Positions 23,421 to 35,059 of a stretch of DNA of 64,000 bases are shown here, in pieces. The notes beneath the pieces were generated by a model. The model was not told the origin of the DNA and ran no database searches. It saw nothing but the letters and a program-made list of their open reading frames with translations. Position 1 is the stretch's first letter. Each line of letters starts with the position of its first letter. Origin of the DNA: Biomphalaria glabrata (lineage: Eukaryota; Mollusca; Gastropoda; Planorbidae); contig NC_074711.1 in assembly GCF_947242115.1 (NCBI RefSeq), positions 6,727,934 through 6,791,933 of the forward strand. The letters run 5' to 3'. The position numbers were made by a program, and so were the translations under genes.

Positions 23421-23469
23421 ATTATTTCATTTGATATCGAAATAAGGAAATAAATGCTACTTAATGAGA

Positions 23470-23640
23470 GATGTGGACGTGGATTTGACACGATTTTCTC
23501 CCACTTTCCATTCTAGGATTAAATTGAAATTTTGCATAATTATTCATAGTAGATGACACCATACATGAATCAACAAAAAAAAAAACAATTTTTTAATCGT
23601 TTAGTATTAATTAATCTCCCAATATATAGCAGAAAGGGAG
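23470..23640 (-). repeat. Family X-related fragment, second tandem copy
   Basis: Repeats the 23,240 segment: 'tcccactttccattctagga', 'attattcatagtagatgaca', then A-run and 'ttaattaatctcc'. The two copies lie head to tail. Confidence 0.55.
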
Positions 23641-23811
23641 CTAAACCCTGTGATTTTCAGTACATGGCAGTGATTGACGGTTCTTTCCCTTGAATAAGCT
23701 TTGTTTTTAAACAATATTCTTTTTCTATTGCTTGTTTTGGTTTATTCTACTATCTTCTTCGTTTCTTTCGACTATAAAGGAATCGCTGATTGCTTATTCA
23801 TACTCCTAGAG

Positions 23812-25533
23812 CAGGGGTGGGCAACCTTTTTCTACCGAGGGCTGCATTAAAAAAATTTGGGGACTGGCGGGCCGCATAATTATTTTTTTAACTCCCAGTT
23901 GAGGAATTACAACAACAGTTAGCAATTTCTTGAACTAATTTTACGAATAATTTTTTTTTAATTTTGTTATTGTCTTTTTACACCCCAACATTTCACCACC
24001 AATGTACAATTGTACTTTATGTGAAGCATTTAATTGTCTACATCCGTGCATAATGTTCTGAAACTGTTGAACTAGTTTACTAGCTGTTTAGTTCTTGCGA
24101 CTGCTGTCAAATTTCAGTCAGTGAGCATCGACCTGTTCTAACACTTCATAATTTTCAAACAAACGAAATAAAGCGTGTTTACAGATGAATTAGGTTCCGA
24201 ATAATGTGAAAACTTCGCAGCAAAGTTTTCTTAAATATGGGAATACAGCTGCTGGCAGGCATGAAACTTCTTTGGAAGAACTCACCGGAATTACTCTTCC
24301 AAGTCATAATTTGCTTGGAGGTATGTCATCTGGGGCTAAATAAAGCTTCTGCATTAAATGGTGAACTGATGGTATTGAAAACTGGTTCCAAGTTCTTGAC
24401 GTCTTAAAATTTGCTTTCAAACTCCACAATCAAGGAATCCAAATAAGTCTTGTAATTTCATCAATTTCACTAGAAATAGTTTCACCTTTCAGCTAAAGAA
24501 AATGATAAAACCCGATTTCACTCGCTGCCTCAAAAAGTGGAATAATTTTGTTTGAAAAGATTTAAGATGCAGATACATTTCATTTGCAAACAAAACATTG
24601 CAATGTCTTCAATGATAAACATGAAGTTTGTCTTCAACTCTTCGTTAGAAATATTAGTAACAAAGTCACAGTCAGTGTCCTTCAATGAACCTAACTATTT
24701 CTTCCTTGAGATTCCATATTCTTCTAGGCCAGCGATACTACATGTGTAACCGAACATAGGAATGTTTTGTTCCAAATCTTAAAGTACTTCTCAGAACTGC
24801 CAGTCATGGCCGGTAGATAATTGGAGGCCCTAGGCAAAGTGAATTATTTGGCCTCAAATAAAATTTTAAAAAAAAAGCGACAACAGTAAAATTATTCAAT
24901 TTATTAAAAACCTATTGTACTTCAACAATAACATTGAGGACATGTTTCGCTATTTCTTCTCTAAAATGTCAAGTGAACAACTAGTGCAATGCCCTCACCA
25001 ATTGGTGACCCTAAGCAGTTTGTCTATGCCTAAGGCTGGCCCTGTGACAATAATAAGATCATTGAGAAATCAATTCCAACAATATATTTGATATTCAATG
25101 CTTTATTTTATTAAAAAGCCTGTTTTTCTTAGTCAAAACATGAGATCCGTTAGTTGTTACACTAGCCATCTTGTACATGCCGACCCAACACCTTCACCAC
25201 AGTTTTTGATAGAATTGAATAAATACTGGCTTGTGTTTGTCTTTGACTGAATGTTTCGAAATATTGCCATTAAGAATAATCTTCTTTTCCTTTAAACTTT
25301 TTAGAATGACGTTTTAAGACAATGTTTCTTTAGCCTCTTCATAATAAGTGATAAGAATCAAAAGTTTCAACAATTTCTAGATCTATAGATATTTACAATT
25401 ATTTATTTAAATATATTTGCATTTTTATATGTGTAATGTGTGGGAACACCTGATTTCTCTAGGCGTCGGCGGGCCGCATAAAAGACTTCGGCGGGCCGCA
25501 TGTGGCCCGCGGGCCGTAATTTGCCCACCCCTG
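23812..25533 (-). mobile_element. Decayed hAT (Charlie-like) transposon, 1,722 bp
   Basis: Both ends are preserved: CAGGGGTGGGCAACC at 23,812 and GGGCCGTAATTTGCCCACCC-CTG at 25,533. A perfect 8-bp target duplication TCCTAGAG sits at 23,804-23,811 and 25,534-25,541. CAGGGGTGGGCAA is the classic terminus of Charlie-type hAT elements. Transposase relics on the minus strand include a DFVTNISNEEL motif, homologous to GFLTNVSHEDL in the second copy at 30,200. Frames are broken throughout, so it is an inactive, internally deleted relic. A second MITE is nested at 24,801-25,044. Confidence 0.93.
24801..25044. mobile_element. MITE nested inside the hAT relic
   Basis: The alignment between the two hAT copies breaks here: 'acttctcagaactgc' continues in the other copy (30,295-30,310) without this 244-bp insert. 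Ends are CAGTCATGGCCGG and GGCTGGCCCTG, imperfect inverted repeats. No clear target duplication was found. The right end (CCTAAGGCTGGCCCTG) resembles other CAGGGCC-ended MITEs here. Confidence 0.6.
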
Positions 25534-25904
25534 TCCTAGAGGCATAAGCATCAACAACTAAGGATCACTTCCTGTTTTTGAACCGACATCACTCAATTAG
25601 CTCATAACTAAAATAAACCCACACAGACTACAGTGGTAAAAATGAGTTTCATTTTTTTACCAGACCGTATGTGTCTATATAGAAAAAAAACTTGTCATTT
25701 AACTTTATGCAGAATATGCGGTCATAATATACTGTACGGATTTCCTTGCATAAGTAGATTTGTCCAATATTTTTCTAGTTTTATATAGTAAGATATAATA
25801 ACTAATAATAGTTTGCAATATAAATAATTGTATAGTTATCTATTGTTTCTGTAGTCCTGTTTTTCAGGTTTGTGTTCACTGAGACTCAGAAGACGACCTA
25901 CAAA

Positions 25905-26450
25905 GCGTACTAATTCAGCTCCACTTCAGTCAATTACAATTTCTTTCCCTTGTTCGAGATACCAAACAAAAATAATTTATTATCAATAGTTAATTAACGA
26001 ATTGTTTTTTGTTTTTTTTATTGATTCTTGTTATTTCTCCCACATTCAATTTTGGATTAAGCTGAACTTTAACACAATTATTTCTTTTACCTGACAATAC
26101 AAGAATAAAAAAAAAACATTAACCAATTAGTTTATTAACTATTTGTAATTAATTATTTTGTTTGGTATTTTGAACAAGGGAAAGAAATCGTACTTTTCAG
26201 ATGTGATGGTAAAAGTTGAATTAGTCCCCTTGAGCCCTGGGTGAACATTTGTTTATGCAATTTAAAAAAAACGATCTTGTAAACATTCACCAAGATACTC
26301 CCTCCTTCCCTCCCCCTATCACAACTGGTCCAGAAATGTGATAGGATCATAGCGCACTGAGAAAGCTAAAATCATAACAAAAACAATTGGTAAAAATATT
26401 TCTAACCGTTTTAATCACAAAACTCACCTTGTTATGTTTCCTCCTTTTCG
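25905..26450. repeat. Family X pair in inverted orientation
   Basis: 25,910-26,035 is a plus-strand copy ('tttctttcccttgttcgaga', 'tagttaattaacgaattg'). 26,095-26,225 is its reverse complement ('ttaaccaattagtttattaa', 'tttgaacaagggaaagaaat'). The minus copy continues to about 26,400 ('cacaactggtccagaaatgt', 'gatcatagcgcactgagaaa'). The two arms could fold into a long stem around a ~60-base loop. Confidence 0.82.
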
Positions 26451-26694
26451 GATTCTTTTTTTTTTATGTCAAATGCAAATCCAATTCGTTTCATGCTGAA
26501 GGCGATTAATATCTCTTTAAGAAATGTAAGAAAGAAAGGGAAAAAAAATCCCTTGTTTCACTTTTTTGAAGTATGTCGCTTTCTTCTTTTTTTTTATTTT
26601 ATACTCTTATTAATTTTTCTTAATTTCAAACTAGGGAATAAAACGTTTGAAAATTTAGACGAATGCTTGGTGGAATAGTAACGAAATTTAGAAC

Positions 26695-26890
26695 CGAGGG
26701 ATCTTGATTTTGAAACCCAGTCAAGACTGTGATTGTGAATTTCGGACGACCCTGAGTCCACCAAACTCAAATGGATACCTGACTTTAGTTTGGAAAAGTC
26801 AAGTCAGTTGATCGTTATGCTGGTCACATGAAACCCGTCAGCTGAAGTTGTCTCCTTTTTCAACAGATGACGTTTACAACGTCTGCCAGC
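26695..26890 (+). mobile_element. tRNA-headed SINE, degenerate copy
   Basis: Body motifs in family order: 'gaccctgagtccaccaaact', 'atggatacctgactttag', 'gttgatcgttatgctggtca' and tail 'acagatgacgtttacaacg'. The tRNA-like head is poorly preserved. Confidence 0.75.
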
Positions 26891-26929
26891 ATGAAATGTG
26901 TACTTCACTTTTAATAGACACCAGAATTG

Positions 26930-27060
26930 TTCAATCAAGTTGAAACTTTTTACAATTATTCATTGTCGATGATCACACATGAATCAATCAAAAAATTTAC
27001 CTATTGTTTGATCAATTAGTCGTAGTTACGGTAATTAATTTTGTTTTATATAGAGACAGT
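26930..27060 (-). repeat. Family X-related fragment
   Basis: 'gttgaaactttttacaatta', 'ttcattgtcgatgatcacac', 'atgaatcaatcaaaaaattt' match 23,520-23,590. Confidence 0.6.
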
Positions 27061-27171
27061 ACTGGCTAAGGGGAGATAAGCCTTGTGTAAAGAATTAGGT
27101 CATTGGAGAAAAAATTGAAATTAACAAAAGATACCCATAAAAACGGAACTTCTTTGTTATAAGTACTTTTA

Positions 27172-27246
27172 TAGCTCAGTGGCTAGTGTGTCAGCTTTCA
27201 ATCGTTGAGGCTCGAGTTCGAATACACACTGTATAACTTTTTTTTT
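27172..27246 (+). ncRNA. tRNA-like Pol III promoter unit (SINE head or tRNA pseudogene)
   Basis: A-box-like TAGCTCAGTGGC at 27,172-27,183 and B-box-like GAGTTCGAATAC at 27,213-27,224 have tRNA-like spacing. A T8 run about 13 bases after the B box could terminate Pol III. I could not fold a convincing full cloverleaf with matched acceptor stems, so a SINE head or tRNA pseudogene is more likely than a working tRNA. It is not the same as the 47,067 SINE head. Confidence 0.5.
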
Positions 27247-27249
27247 AAA

Positions 27250-29904
27250 TTGTAGGCCTATTTGAAAAGACAGCACGGAAACGTTCTCCCAGATATCCCC
27301 TCCCCCTCCTGGCTTCACTGGTACACAGTAGAAATTGGACCATATTGCACTGAGTGCTATTAGCGTGAAAGTGGCGCTAAACAAAAACAATTATGAACAT
27401 CAATTGGCGCGGAGCAAACCCGTGACAAAAAATCACAACCATGTTAAAACGAGTTTCATTTCGTCCTGTTGGCAAAGACGGAACTAGGAAGTAGTTCTCT
27501 GATAATTCGGGCATCCAGCTCCTAGACAATCACCTGCACTACCACCCTCGACAGCCTCTATATAGAGGCGGCTTGTAGCAGTCTCCCTTAAATCAATGTA
27601 AGCTTTGTTTGTTATTGGTTTTTTTTAGTTGTTTTTTTTTTTTGTTGTTGTTGTTTTTGTTATTATTGTTATAACTCTGCCATGAGCACCGCCATCCAGG
27701 CTAGTGCAGAAGGTGCGCACTTCTAGAAACCAGACTAGGAAGGATGTTTACATTAGGAAGAAGGGAACTATTTCCGCCCCCAAGTCTAGAGCCGAGATGA
27801 AGATGCTGTGCTCAAGGCAGACGTTACAATGTGTTTGTGATGTCCTCGTGTAAATAAACACCTATATCTCGTTGAGTTGCCTCCCTTAAGTTATTACATT
27901 ATCAATGTTTAGAAAATGTGTTTCACTTGCACATTATCCACGTAATGTATTAAGATCAATTTTCTTTTCAGCTCTAACTGCAAAGCTACGCGAGAATTAG
28001 CGTGATTGCGTCATGCTTATCAATTACCTGTTCACTCTTTAAAAATGTGTAGGCCTACTATAATCTTCAAATGACACTCTTTCTCATCTGTTGTTCTATG
28101 TATGTGTTTTTGTGTAGATTCCTGCTAATATGCATATCTCCATTGTTTATCCGTATGGATTGATTACATCATGTTTATAAATTACCAGTTCACACTTTAA
28201 AATTTTTAGAACAACTATAATCTTCAAATTAGAATCTTTCTTAATCCCCTATATTTTTTCATAAATTAAATTTAGGCTTAAGATGTAGACAAGCTTCAAT
28301 TCAATTTACTAGAGTTGTTGAAATCTCTGAAGGCATGGCACTTTTACACGCCCACCTTCTTCTGAGAAACACGGACGTAACAAGGTGCATAGTGTCAGTG
28401 CATTGTTCCATCCAATGGTTTTATAGGAGGGATACAGTTATAATAGTAACACTGGTTTCATCTAGATTTTGATTTTATAAATATACCTCTACCGACTCAA
28501 TTGGGTAGCGGCCCACCTGACACGAATGCCCATATAGCCTGTCCGCCCCTGCTTGTGCATTTTCATGTCACGTGTTATCGGACAATGTTAATACAAATGA
28601 ATGCAACCTTATGCCCTGGCTAAATTCTAGGTTACTCACAATTCAGAGATAACATGCAACTCTAGATTTCAAAGAATTCGCTGTAAAAAAAGAAAAAAAA
28701 ACACACACACATTTCTGTATCCTATATTCAAACTCATTGTACAAAGAAATGGAATATTTAACTTCTTAAAATCTTTTATTATTATGGATTCAATTATTTT
28801 ACACTTTGAATTTCATAAAAGGGCAAATAAGAAGACCTTATTAAATTAAATAACTCCAAGTAGAATTGAACTACTCTATGGCACACTATATTTGATATTT
28901 GACTATATTTCACTATAATCGGCACTTTTTAATGAAACAAAAAATATAAGTAGGACAAACAGAATGTTTTCAGATGTGTAGAAAGGCCTATCAAAGTTGT
29001 CTTGTTTTAGGATGTAGGTTACGCTAAAGACAGGTAGTTTGCAATAGTTTTCATATAGAAATTTTTAATTATTAGATCTATGCATAATGCATATCTAGAA
29101 ATTCATTTAGCTCATTTGGTGAAAGTTTAAACAAAAAACCCGTTCAGACCTTGCGTTCTAAATGGCGAATGATGTAGAATGCGGTAAACGAGGGTGTCTT
29201 GTAACTCCAAAAAAATTCCTATAAAAAATACTCATTAGTTTGGTTTTTTTATTGAACCATAATACGACAGTAAGTCAACTCTGATCTGTGATGTTGTTCT
29301 ATTGTTCTTTATGTTGATGAAGCAAAGAGGACGCATGCATTCGTTTGACTGTTTTTACGTCTGCTCCGGTTAGTTCCTGCTAGGTTTAGTTTCATATTTG
29401 CTGTCGTGCTGTTAACCATGAGTATGTTCTGTGAACATTTTGTCTTTGTGGTAGGATAGTGCACCAGTGTCCGAAATTCACCGAAGACTTTCAAACATTT
29501 CTAAACATCAGAATTGTAATTCCATTTTGAACTCATTGTAAAACAGTTAGGCACTTTTAAGGGTTGACCAGAAACCTTCCATCATGAGAGCTTCATGAAG
29601 ATGTGCAACGAAGAACTAAGCGCACTGAGAAGCAAGAGGACTGTGTTGAAAAATATTATTTAAACTCATGGGGGGGGGGGGGCTAAGGCTACAGCTATAG
29701 CTTGTTGTTAAAATTAAACATACGATAGTTACAATTTTAAGAAGTTTAGTGTCATGGTGCAATCGAATTAGGCCTACTTGTCAAAAGTTGTAACGTAATT
29801 ATACACCATCACTTTCAGAAAGTAGTCAACCTACCCTCAAAGAAATGGATTTAAAATTTACCATAATAATAAATCACTGAGCAAGGTAGTTATGTATTGT
29901 TAGG
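27250..29904. other. No gene recognised
   Basis: Long AT-rich stretch. 27,430-27,900 is GC-richer and unassigned. A lone hAT-type terminus (GTCCGCCCCTG, ending 28,551) suggests an eroded MITE whose other end was not found. A G11 run lies at about 29,671. Short minus-strand frames at 27,390-27,169 and 29,494-29,309 show no domain. Confidence 0.45.
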
Positions 29905-29905
29905 G

Positions 29906-30802
29906 ATCAAGTTTTTTTAATGTGGAAATACAGCTTCTGGCACCCTTAAAACTCCCGCGGAAGAACTTCTCTTTCAGGTCGTAATTTGTAGGAAGTATTT
30001 CCTCGGGAGCTGATTCAGCTTCTGTACTAAATGGTGAAGTCTTGTTCTTTTCAACCATTTTACTAGAAATAGTTTCACCTTTCAGCAAAGGAAAATGATA
30101 AAGCCTGTTTTCACTTGCTTGCCTGGAGAAATGGAAAAGCTTAAAAAGATGCTCATAAATTTCATGATGTGCAAGTAGTCCACTGCAAGTCTTCATGAGA
30201 AACATTAGTAAGAAAGCCACTGTCAATGTCCCTTAAGGAAAAAAAATCTCCATTGAGACCCCCTATTCTTTCCAGTCCCTTGCCCATGTGGTACTTCTCG
30301 GAACTGTCTGTAGCTCTGATAAGTTTGATCGCTGAGATGATTAGGTCAATAATATGTCTGATATTCAATGCAACCTCTCCGTGTAGAATTTAATGTTGGG
30401 AAATTGTTCTTTATTAAAAAACTTTTTCTCAGTCAAAGCATGGGCTCCATCAGTTGTTACACTTGACATCTTGTTCCAAGCCAACCTAACACTTTCAACA
30501 CAGTTCTTCATAGAATTTATTAAATACTGGTCCGAGTGTGTGTCTTTAACTGAGTGTTTCGAAATATTACCAATAAGCATAATCTTCGTTTGCTTTAAAC
30601 TTTTTAGAATAACATGAAGAGACAATGTTTATTTAGCTTCTTCATCATAATTGACAAGAAGATATTTAAATATCATAATTATTTAAAATTATTTATTTTT
30701 AATATATTGGCATTTTTAAATGTTTTATTTGTGGGCTCACCTGAATTCTGTAGGTTTCTGCAGGCCGCATGTGGCCAGCGGTCTGTAATTTGCCCACCCC
30801 TG
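29906..30802 (-). pseudogene. hAT (Charlie-like) transposase pseudogene, second copy
   Basis: Aligns by eye with the interior and right end of the element at 23,812, ending TTTGCCCACCCCTG at 30,802. The left end is missing. Minus-strand frames at 30,625-30,365, 30,368-30,162 and 30,226-29,900 carry successive pieces of a hAT transposase. These include SSVTTDGAHALTEKK (the 'TDGA' motif of the RNase-H-like core), then DSGFLTNVSHEDLQW, then RLYHFPLLKGE near the middle of the domain. The pieces are in different frames, so it is a pseudogene. This copy lacks the nested MITE at 24,801, so that insertion was specific to copy 1. No terminal duplication can be tested because one end is gone. Confidence 0.85.
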
Positions 30803-31444
30803 ATCTAAATGAATCAAGTTATTTTGATTCTACACAATCTTCTACTACTAAAAGTAATATCAGGATTACCAATGTACGTTAGTGTTTAACTAAATATTTA
30901 TTTTGCAGCAGTTTCAGTTTTATTGTGACATTCCAAAAAGTTTAAATAAGCTGTGCCTCTTGTACATTGATTTGATTGACTCATTTTGATGTATATGTAT
31001 ACCATGTAATCAAAGTGGCATTCATTCTTTGTTTAATATTGTAACTGGTCTGTGCTAAATTACTGAATTCATATTAAGAGATAATTATTAATGTATTTGA
31101 AAGTTAATGGTGTAAAGGGAAGTAACTGCAACAGGTCATTATGCTGGCCTCAATACACCTTGAAATGTACAGTAATTACTTCTTTGAACAAGAAGAATTT
31201 TAATCAGCGATAAAATTACCAAAAAAAGATATGACAGGAAATGCTATTAAGATCTAGTCAGTGATTGCCCTCTACAAACTCATAGTCAACTAATCTAAGT
31301 GACTTCAATATTCAATCATTATCAAAAAGAAACCATTTCAAAGTCAAAGTGAATGATAGACAAAAAACGGGAGAAGCTTTTTGATGTAGAGCTAGAAACT
31401 ATATTCAAGTTAGAGTAAAGTTCCATTTGCAAACTTTGCGATCT
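30803..31444. other. No gene recognised
   Basis: AT-rich unique-looking sequence; nothing seen. Confidence 0.5.
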
Positions 31445-31655
31445 GTGTGACAGACATCTGTTTCTTATGGTCAATGAGGATGTCAGGTGGCCAGCACAAT
31501 AACCAACCGCCTTTACTTTTCTCCACTAAATCTCAGGAACCCATTGGAGCTGGCTGGACTGAAAGGTGCCTAATAGTCCTAATATTAAAAAAAAAAGTCT
31601 TCAAACTCTAGACCCATGTTTGGCAGCCAAGCACTTTACCACCACACCTCCAAGT
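31445..31655 (-). mobile_element. tRNA-headed SINE copy
   Basis: Family motifs read 'aggtggccagcacaataacc', 'aaccgcctttacttttctcc', 'aacccattggagctggctgg' and, near the head, 'ggcagccaagcactttacca'. An A10 insertion lies at about 31,590. Confidence 0.85.
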
Positions 31656-33140
31656 GAATTATATAGAAGCTTTTAACTGTTTGCTCATCTTTCATTCTAC
31701 AACTAAAGCAAGGTATTTATGTATTGTTAGGGACAGGGGTGGTCTCAATGCTGTCTGGAATGATTCAAGAGAATAAAACTATTAAGTTACAGTTGCCAGA
31801 AGGTAATGTTACTGGGTGGGTTGTATCTGTGCACCTCAGTCTGTGACCAAGGGTCTTGAGTCAACTAAGCAACCGAACAACTAAACTAAATTAAACTAGC
31901 GAACTAAAAGAAATCTAGAAACAAAGAAGAAATACAAAAATGAGACTTTAATTTAAATAACTAAGGCAGCAGTTACAACCTAGTACATAAACATTAGAAG
32001 TGGCCATCATGACAGCACTGGGCAGGGCTTGGCCATATTTTTAAAACAAACTGCCAGTTATTTTGACAGTTGTTCAAATATAAAGTAGATTTACACATAG
32101 TTAAATTTTAAAAAATAAAAATAATTCTGAAACTTACAGGCAGTCCCAGGTACAGAATAATTAAAACTGGTCAACAGTACAGGAAACATCATAGGCTATA
32201 TTTTAAGTACTCCACCCTAACCCATATAATAATAGGCAGAAATACAAGTATACAGCTTAGCACTAGCCTACAAAAGTAAAAATAAAAATGCATAAAAATA
32301 GCTTTGGGAGCGCCAGTTCACAATTATAAAAAATTTACCTGTTAAAGTCTAGGTCTAATGTTTGTTTTGTTGGTTTTACATGTGTTCCACCAGAAATAGA
32401 GATTACATCCTAGCCATAACCTATAACAGGACAGTGAGTGTTCACACCAGAGACTATGGAGATGACAAAGTGGATACCCCATGATCACCAATAGATAATA
32501 CAAAGTGAATTAGAATTTGAAAGTTTTAAATAGACTAAGGGGATAAACTCATTGCTTTAGTGAAGACTGACAATACCAAATAGTAAATATTAATATACTC
32601 TTTATTTATAGCACAATATGTAGGTCCTAGATGGGGCTGCGCAGCAACAGGAAAAATACTGCATTCCTCACTAATGTTCAGACTCGAAGATAAGCCTTAT
32701 TATTATTATTATTTATGGAAAATTTCTCCTCTAAGATATCGGACGAAAACTCAAAACTGCATTCATGGTAACACAGCAAAACATTCATATTATAACAGCA
32801 TAGAAAATGTTAACAGTTTTATTTTAAATATAATAATATAACAATATTATAATAGAGCTAAATAATGTCAAGTCACTATTTACACTGTAAAAAAGCATAG
32901 AACAAATTGTGCAAGGATGTGACACTAAACATTATATGATAGCACACAAAAGCAGGGGAGATAAAAAATTGAATTAAAAGCATAATGTAGCAAGGCTTTG
33001 GGACTATAGAGTATTGAATGTTAACTGAAGACACGTATAGTTATTACAACATTTTCCGGTGGAAGTGATATTCTGCATTAGAATTTATGAATAAATATAT
33101 ACAAGTTTGCTTACTACTGGTACAATAATAATAACGATAA
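31656..33140. other. No gene recognised; possible LTR of the adjacent fossil
   Basis: Contains the TTA-tailed short repeat at 32,655-32,720 and a decayed SINE body at 32,375-32,420. Part of it could be the LTR of the Ty3/Gypsy-like fossil at 33,150-33,650 (plus-strand TGTTAGGG at about 31,724 would be its far end), but no second LTR was found to prove it. Confidence 0.35.
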
Positions 33141-33650
33141 TATACTACAGCACCTTCCTCCTTCAAAATACAAAAACATTGAACTGAAACAACAAGAAGA
33201 TTGAGGGAAAAAAAGGAATACTTTAAATAAAAAAAAATGAACAAATGACTGGACTGATTGTCAAGATATATCTAAATAAAGACCAAGTTTTACAAGTCAA
33301 TTATAGTTCTTACAAAGTGCATCACTTGAGTACTTGTACCTGTATTAGAAATGATTGTTCTATTCATTGTATCTGTTAGGTTTTCTGACTTCGCAACCAC
33401 TTCTGGTAATGTAACCATGTTGTGAGGTTGGGTTACAGGGTTCAGGATGTATAACTGTGGGTGTAGAAGTATGTGTCACCACTCTAGTAGGTGAGCATGG
33501 GTACTCAACCTGAGGTTAGGAGCATTCTTCATTGTTTCCTACTGAGTTCCATATTGCAGCTTGGTCACCAAAATTGTCTTGAGAAAGTCTGGTTTTGAAG
33601 TAGCATTAGGGAAATGTTAATTTCTTTCAGACGCACTAGGTATGTAAAAA
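33140..33650 (-). mobile_element. Ty3/Gypsy-like retrotransposon fossil, 3' pol end
   Basis: A minus-strand segment at about 33,550-33,355 has the look of a Gypsy-class Pol C-terminus: proline/threonine-rich sequence followed by TRSGCEVRKPNRY, matching the common TRSGR.VR.P.R. signature. Downstream on the same strand a purine tract (GAAGGAGGAAGG, near 33,153-33,164) is followed by TG, as expected of a polypurine tract next to an LTR. The element is broken and most of it is missing. Capsid, protease, reverse transcriptase and a second LTR were not found. Age is not estimable without a partner LTR. Confidence 0.5.
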
Positions 33651-33968
33651 CATCAATGCCAATTAGCAAACAAAAGATAATGGCAGGTTTCCTTAGAGCA
33701 CAAGGAAGTCTCTAAATGATGGTAGAAAAGGAAAATCTCTAATAGATCCGGTGTGTCTGTGTCTTTGCCTCTAGGAATTGTTTTACTTCTCAAGATGTTC
33801 ACTGTCAATACAAGAGAACAAAATGTGATAAACACATTTTTATAGTCAGTGCAACACGAGACTTGGGGTTTAGTATAAAGAACATATAAAGATATATACA
33901 TAGCGTTGCTGACCATTTTATTCCATACATCTCTTGACCCATTTTTTGGTTTAAATTTCATCTTCATG
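33651..33968. other. No gene recognised
   Basis: A 104-codon minus-strand frame ends at 33,653. It includes a hydrophobic stretch (NVFITFCSLVLTVNIL) but no recognised domain. It lies between the Gypsy-like fossil and the acidic-repeat tail and may belong to neither. Confidence 0.35.
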
Positions 33969-34071
33969 TTGGTCTACATCTTTATCATGCTGGTCTACAT
34001 CTTCACCATGCTGGTCTACATCTTCATGTTGGTCTACATCTTCATGTTGTCTACCTTTTCATCATGTTGGT
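33969..34071 (-). other. Candidate alternative terminal exon with acidic VDQH repeats
   Basis: On the minus strand a good 3' splice site (TTATTCCTATTTAG) at 34,072 opens an exon whose first bases are AC, so it is entered in phase 1. It reads QHDEKVDNMKM and then a stop. The rest, to 33,969, is a minisatellite of about 18 bp encoding DVDQHE repeats in another frame, so a one-base change has shifted the frame inside the repeat. The phase-1 entry matches the exons at 36,219 and 35,367. This could be an alternative C-terminus of the Ig-type gene or simply a minisatellite with a chance splice site. No transcript evidence is available. Confidence 0.35.
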
Positions 34072-34876
34072 CTAAATAGGAATAAAAAAATTAATAAGAA
34101 AAACTTCTGCCTTGAAAAGGAAAAAAAAAGGTTCTTCTGTTGCTTTTCTTTTCATGTTAAACAAAACTATTATGATGATGCAGGTTTCACTATATGTTTT
34201 AACTTAGTATTTTATTAATAAACTTTTAAGAAAAAAAAAAAATACACCCAAGACATCTAATACAGCAGCAAAGAATAACCAACAAATAAAGTTTTAAAAG
34301 GTTAATTAAGTCATTAAAGTCTAAGGAACTTATTGGAGATTTTCAATTTTGCCAGAAAACAATAAATAACTAGCTATTTAGTGTAACTGGTGTACAGAAT
34401 ACAGAAAGCTTTAATATTTAGAGTGAAAATTCTACTATTAGGTTTATGCATTTCTAGCAAAATAAAATCAAAACTTTCTAAGTTCTTTTGCTTGCAGTAC
34501 AAACTCATTGGTTTTGTTGATTTGGTAGCAGCAATCTTTCCTTCAAAATCTCCAGGTTTATTCTTTTTTTATATATATATTTTTATTTCACTTTCTTTAT
34601 ATTGTTTCAGGAAATCTCTATATTGTTTGCTCTTCTTTTTCTATCCTTATCTATTGTATTTCTTTGAGAAAGTACTTAAAAATAAAAAAAAGTAAGCTAA
34701 GAGCAGATTACTAAGTTTACAATTCCCATCAGATAAGATCCAAACAAAAGAAAATTTAGTTTCATTATGATTATCTGCAGGATTACCACTATAGCAATGA
34801 TAATATAGATAAAAACAGGAACAACATTCACACACAAAACATACAAAGACAGTCATACACAACCACTGGTTAATAA
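34072..34876. other. No gene recognised
   Basis: AT-rich with A runs. A minus-strand frame at 34,862-34,647 contains two hydrophobic stretches and NPADNHNE, but no defensible domain. 'AATAAA'-type signals occur on both strands. Confidence 0.35.
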
Positions 34877-35059
34877 ACTAAACTTCTTTATGATGTGACA
34901 AATGACCATGAAACACTTGACAGAAAGTGGAGTAAAAGAGTTATAAACTCTTTCTGTTCTAGCTTTAATGAAGAGGAGGTGACCACTTTGTCCAGATCTG
35001 ATGTAACTGGTTTAGTGGCTGCAGATTGTCTTCAAGAATGCATAAATGAGATCAGCTAA
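34877..35059 (+). CDS. Unrecognised 60-codon plus-strand open frame (possible exon)
   Basis: Open from a stop at 34,874 to a TAA ending at 35,059, without its own ATG, so if real it is an internal-to-terminal exon. The composition looks protein-like: acidic and serine-rich FNEEEVTTLSRSDVTG followed by LVAADCLQECINEIS. An AG dinucleotide at 34,921-34,922 ('cacttgacag') could be a splice acceptor. I do not recognise the family. It lies opposite the 3' side of the minus-strand transmembrane exon. Confidence 0.35.
   Translation, partial: TKLLYDVTNDHETLDRKWSKRVINSFCSSFNEEEVTTLSRSDVTGLVAADCLQECINEIS

Noticed and set aside
27430-27900. GC-richer block resembling a solo LTR (TATA-like and AATAAA motifs)
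   Set aside because: No TG...CA borders with a matching target duplication and no second copy in the window.
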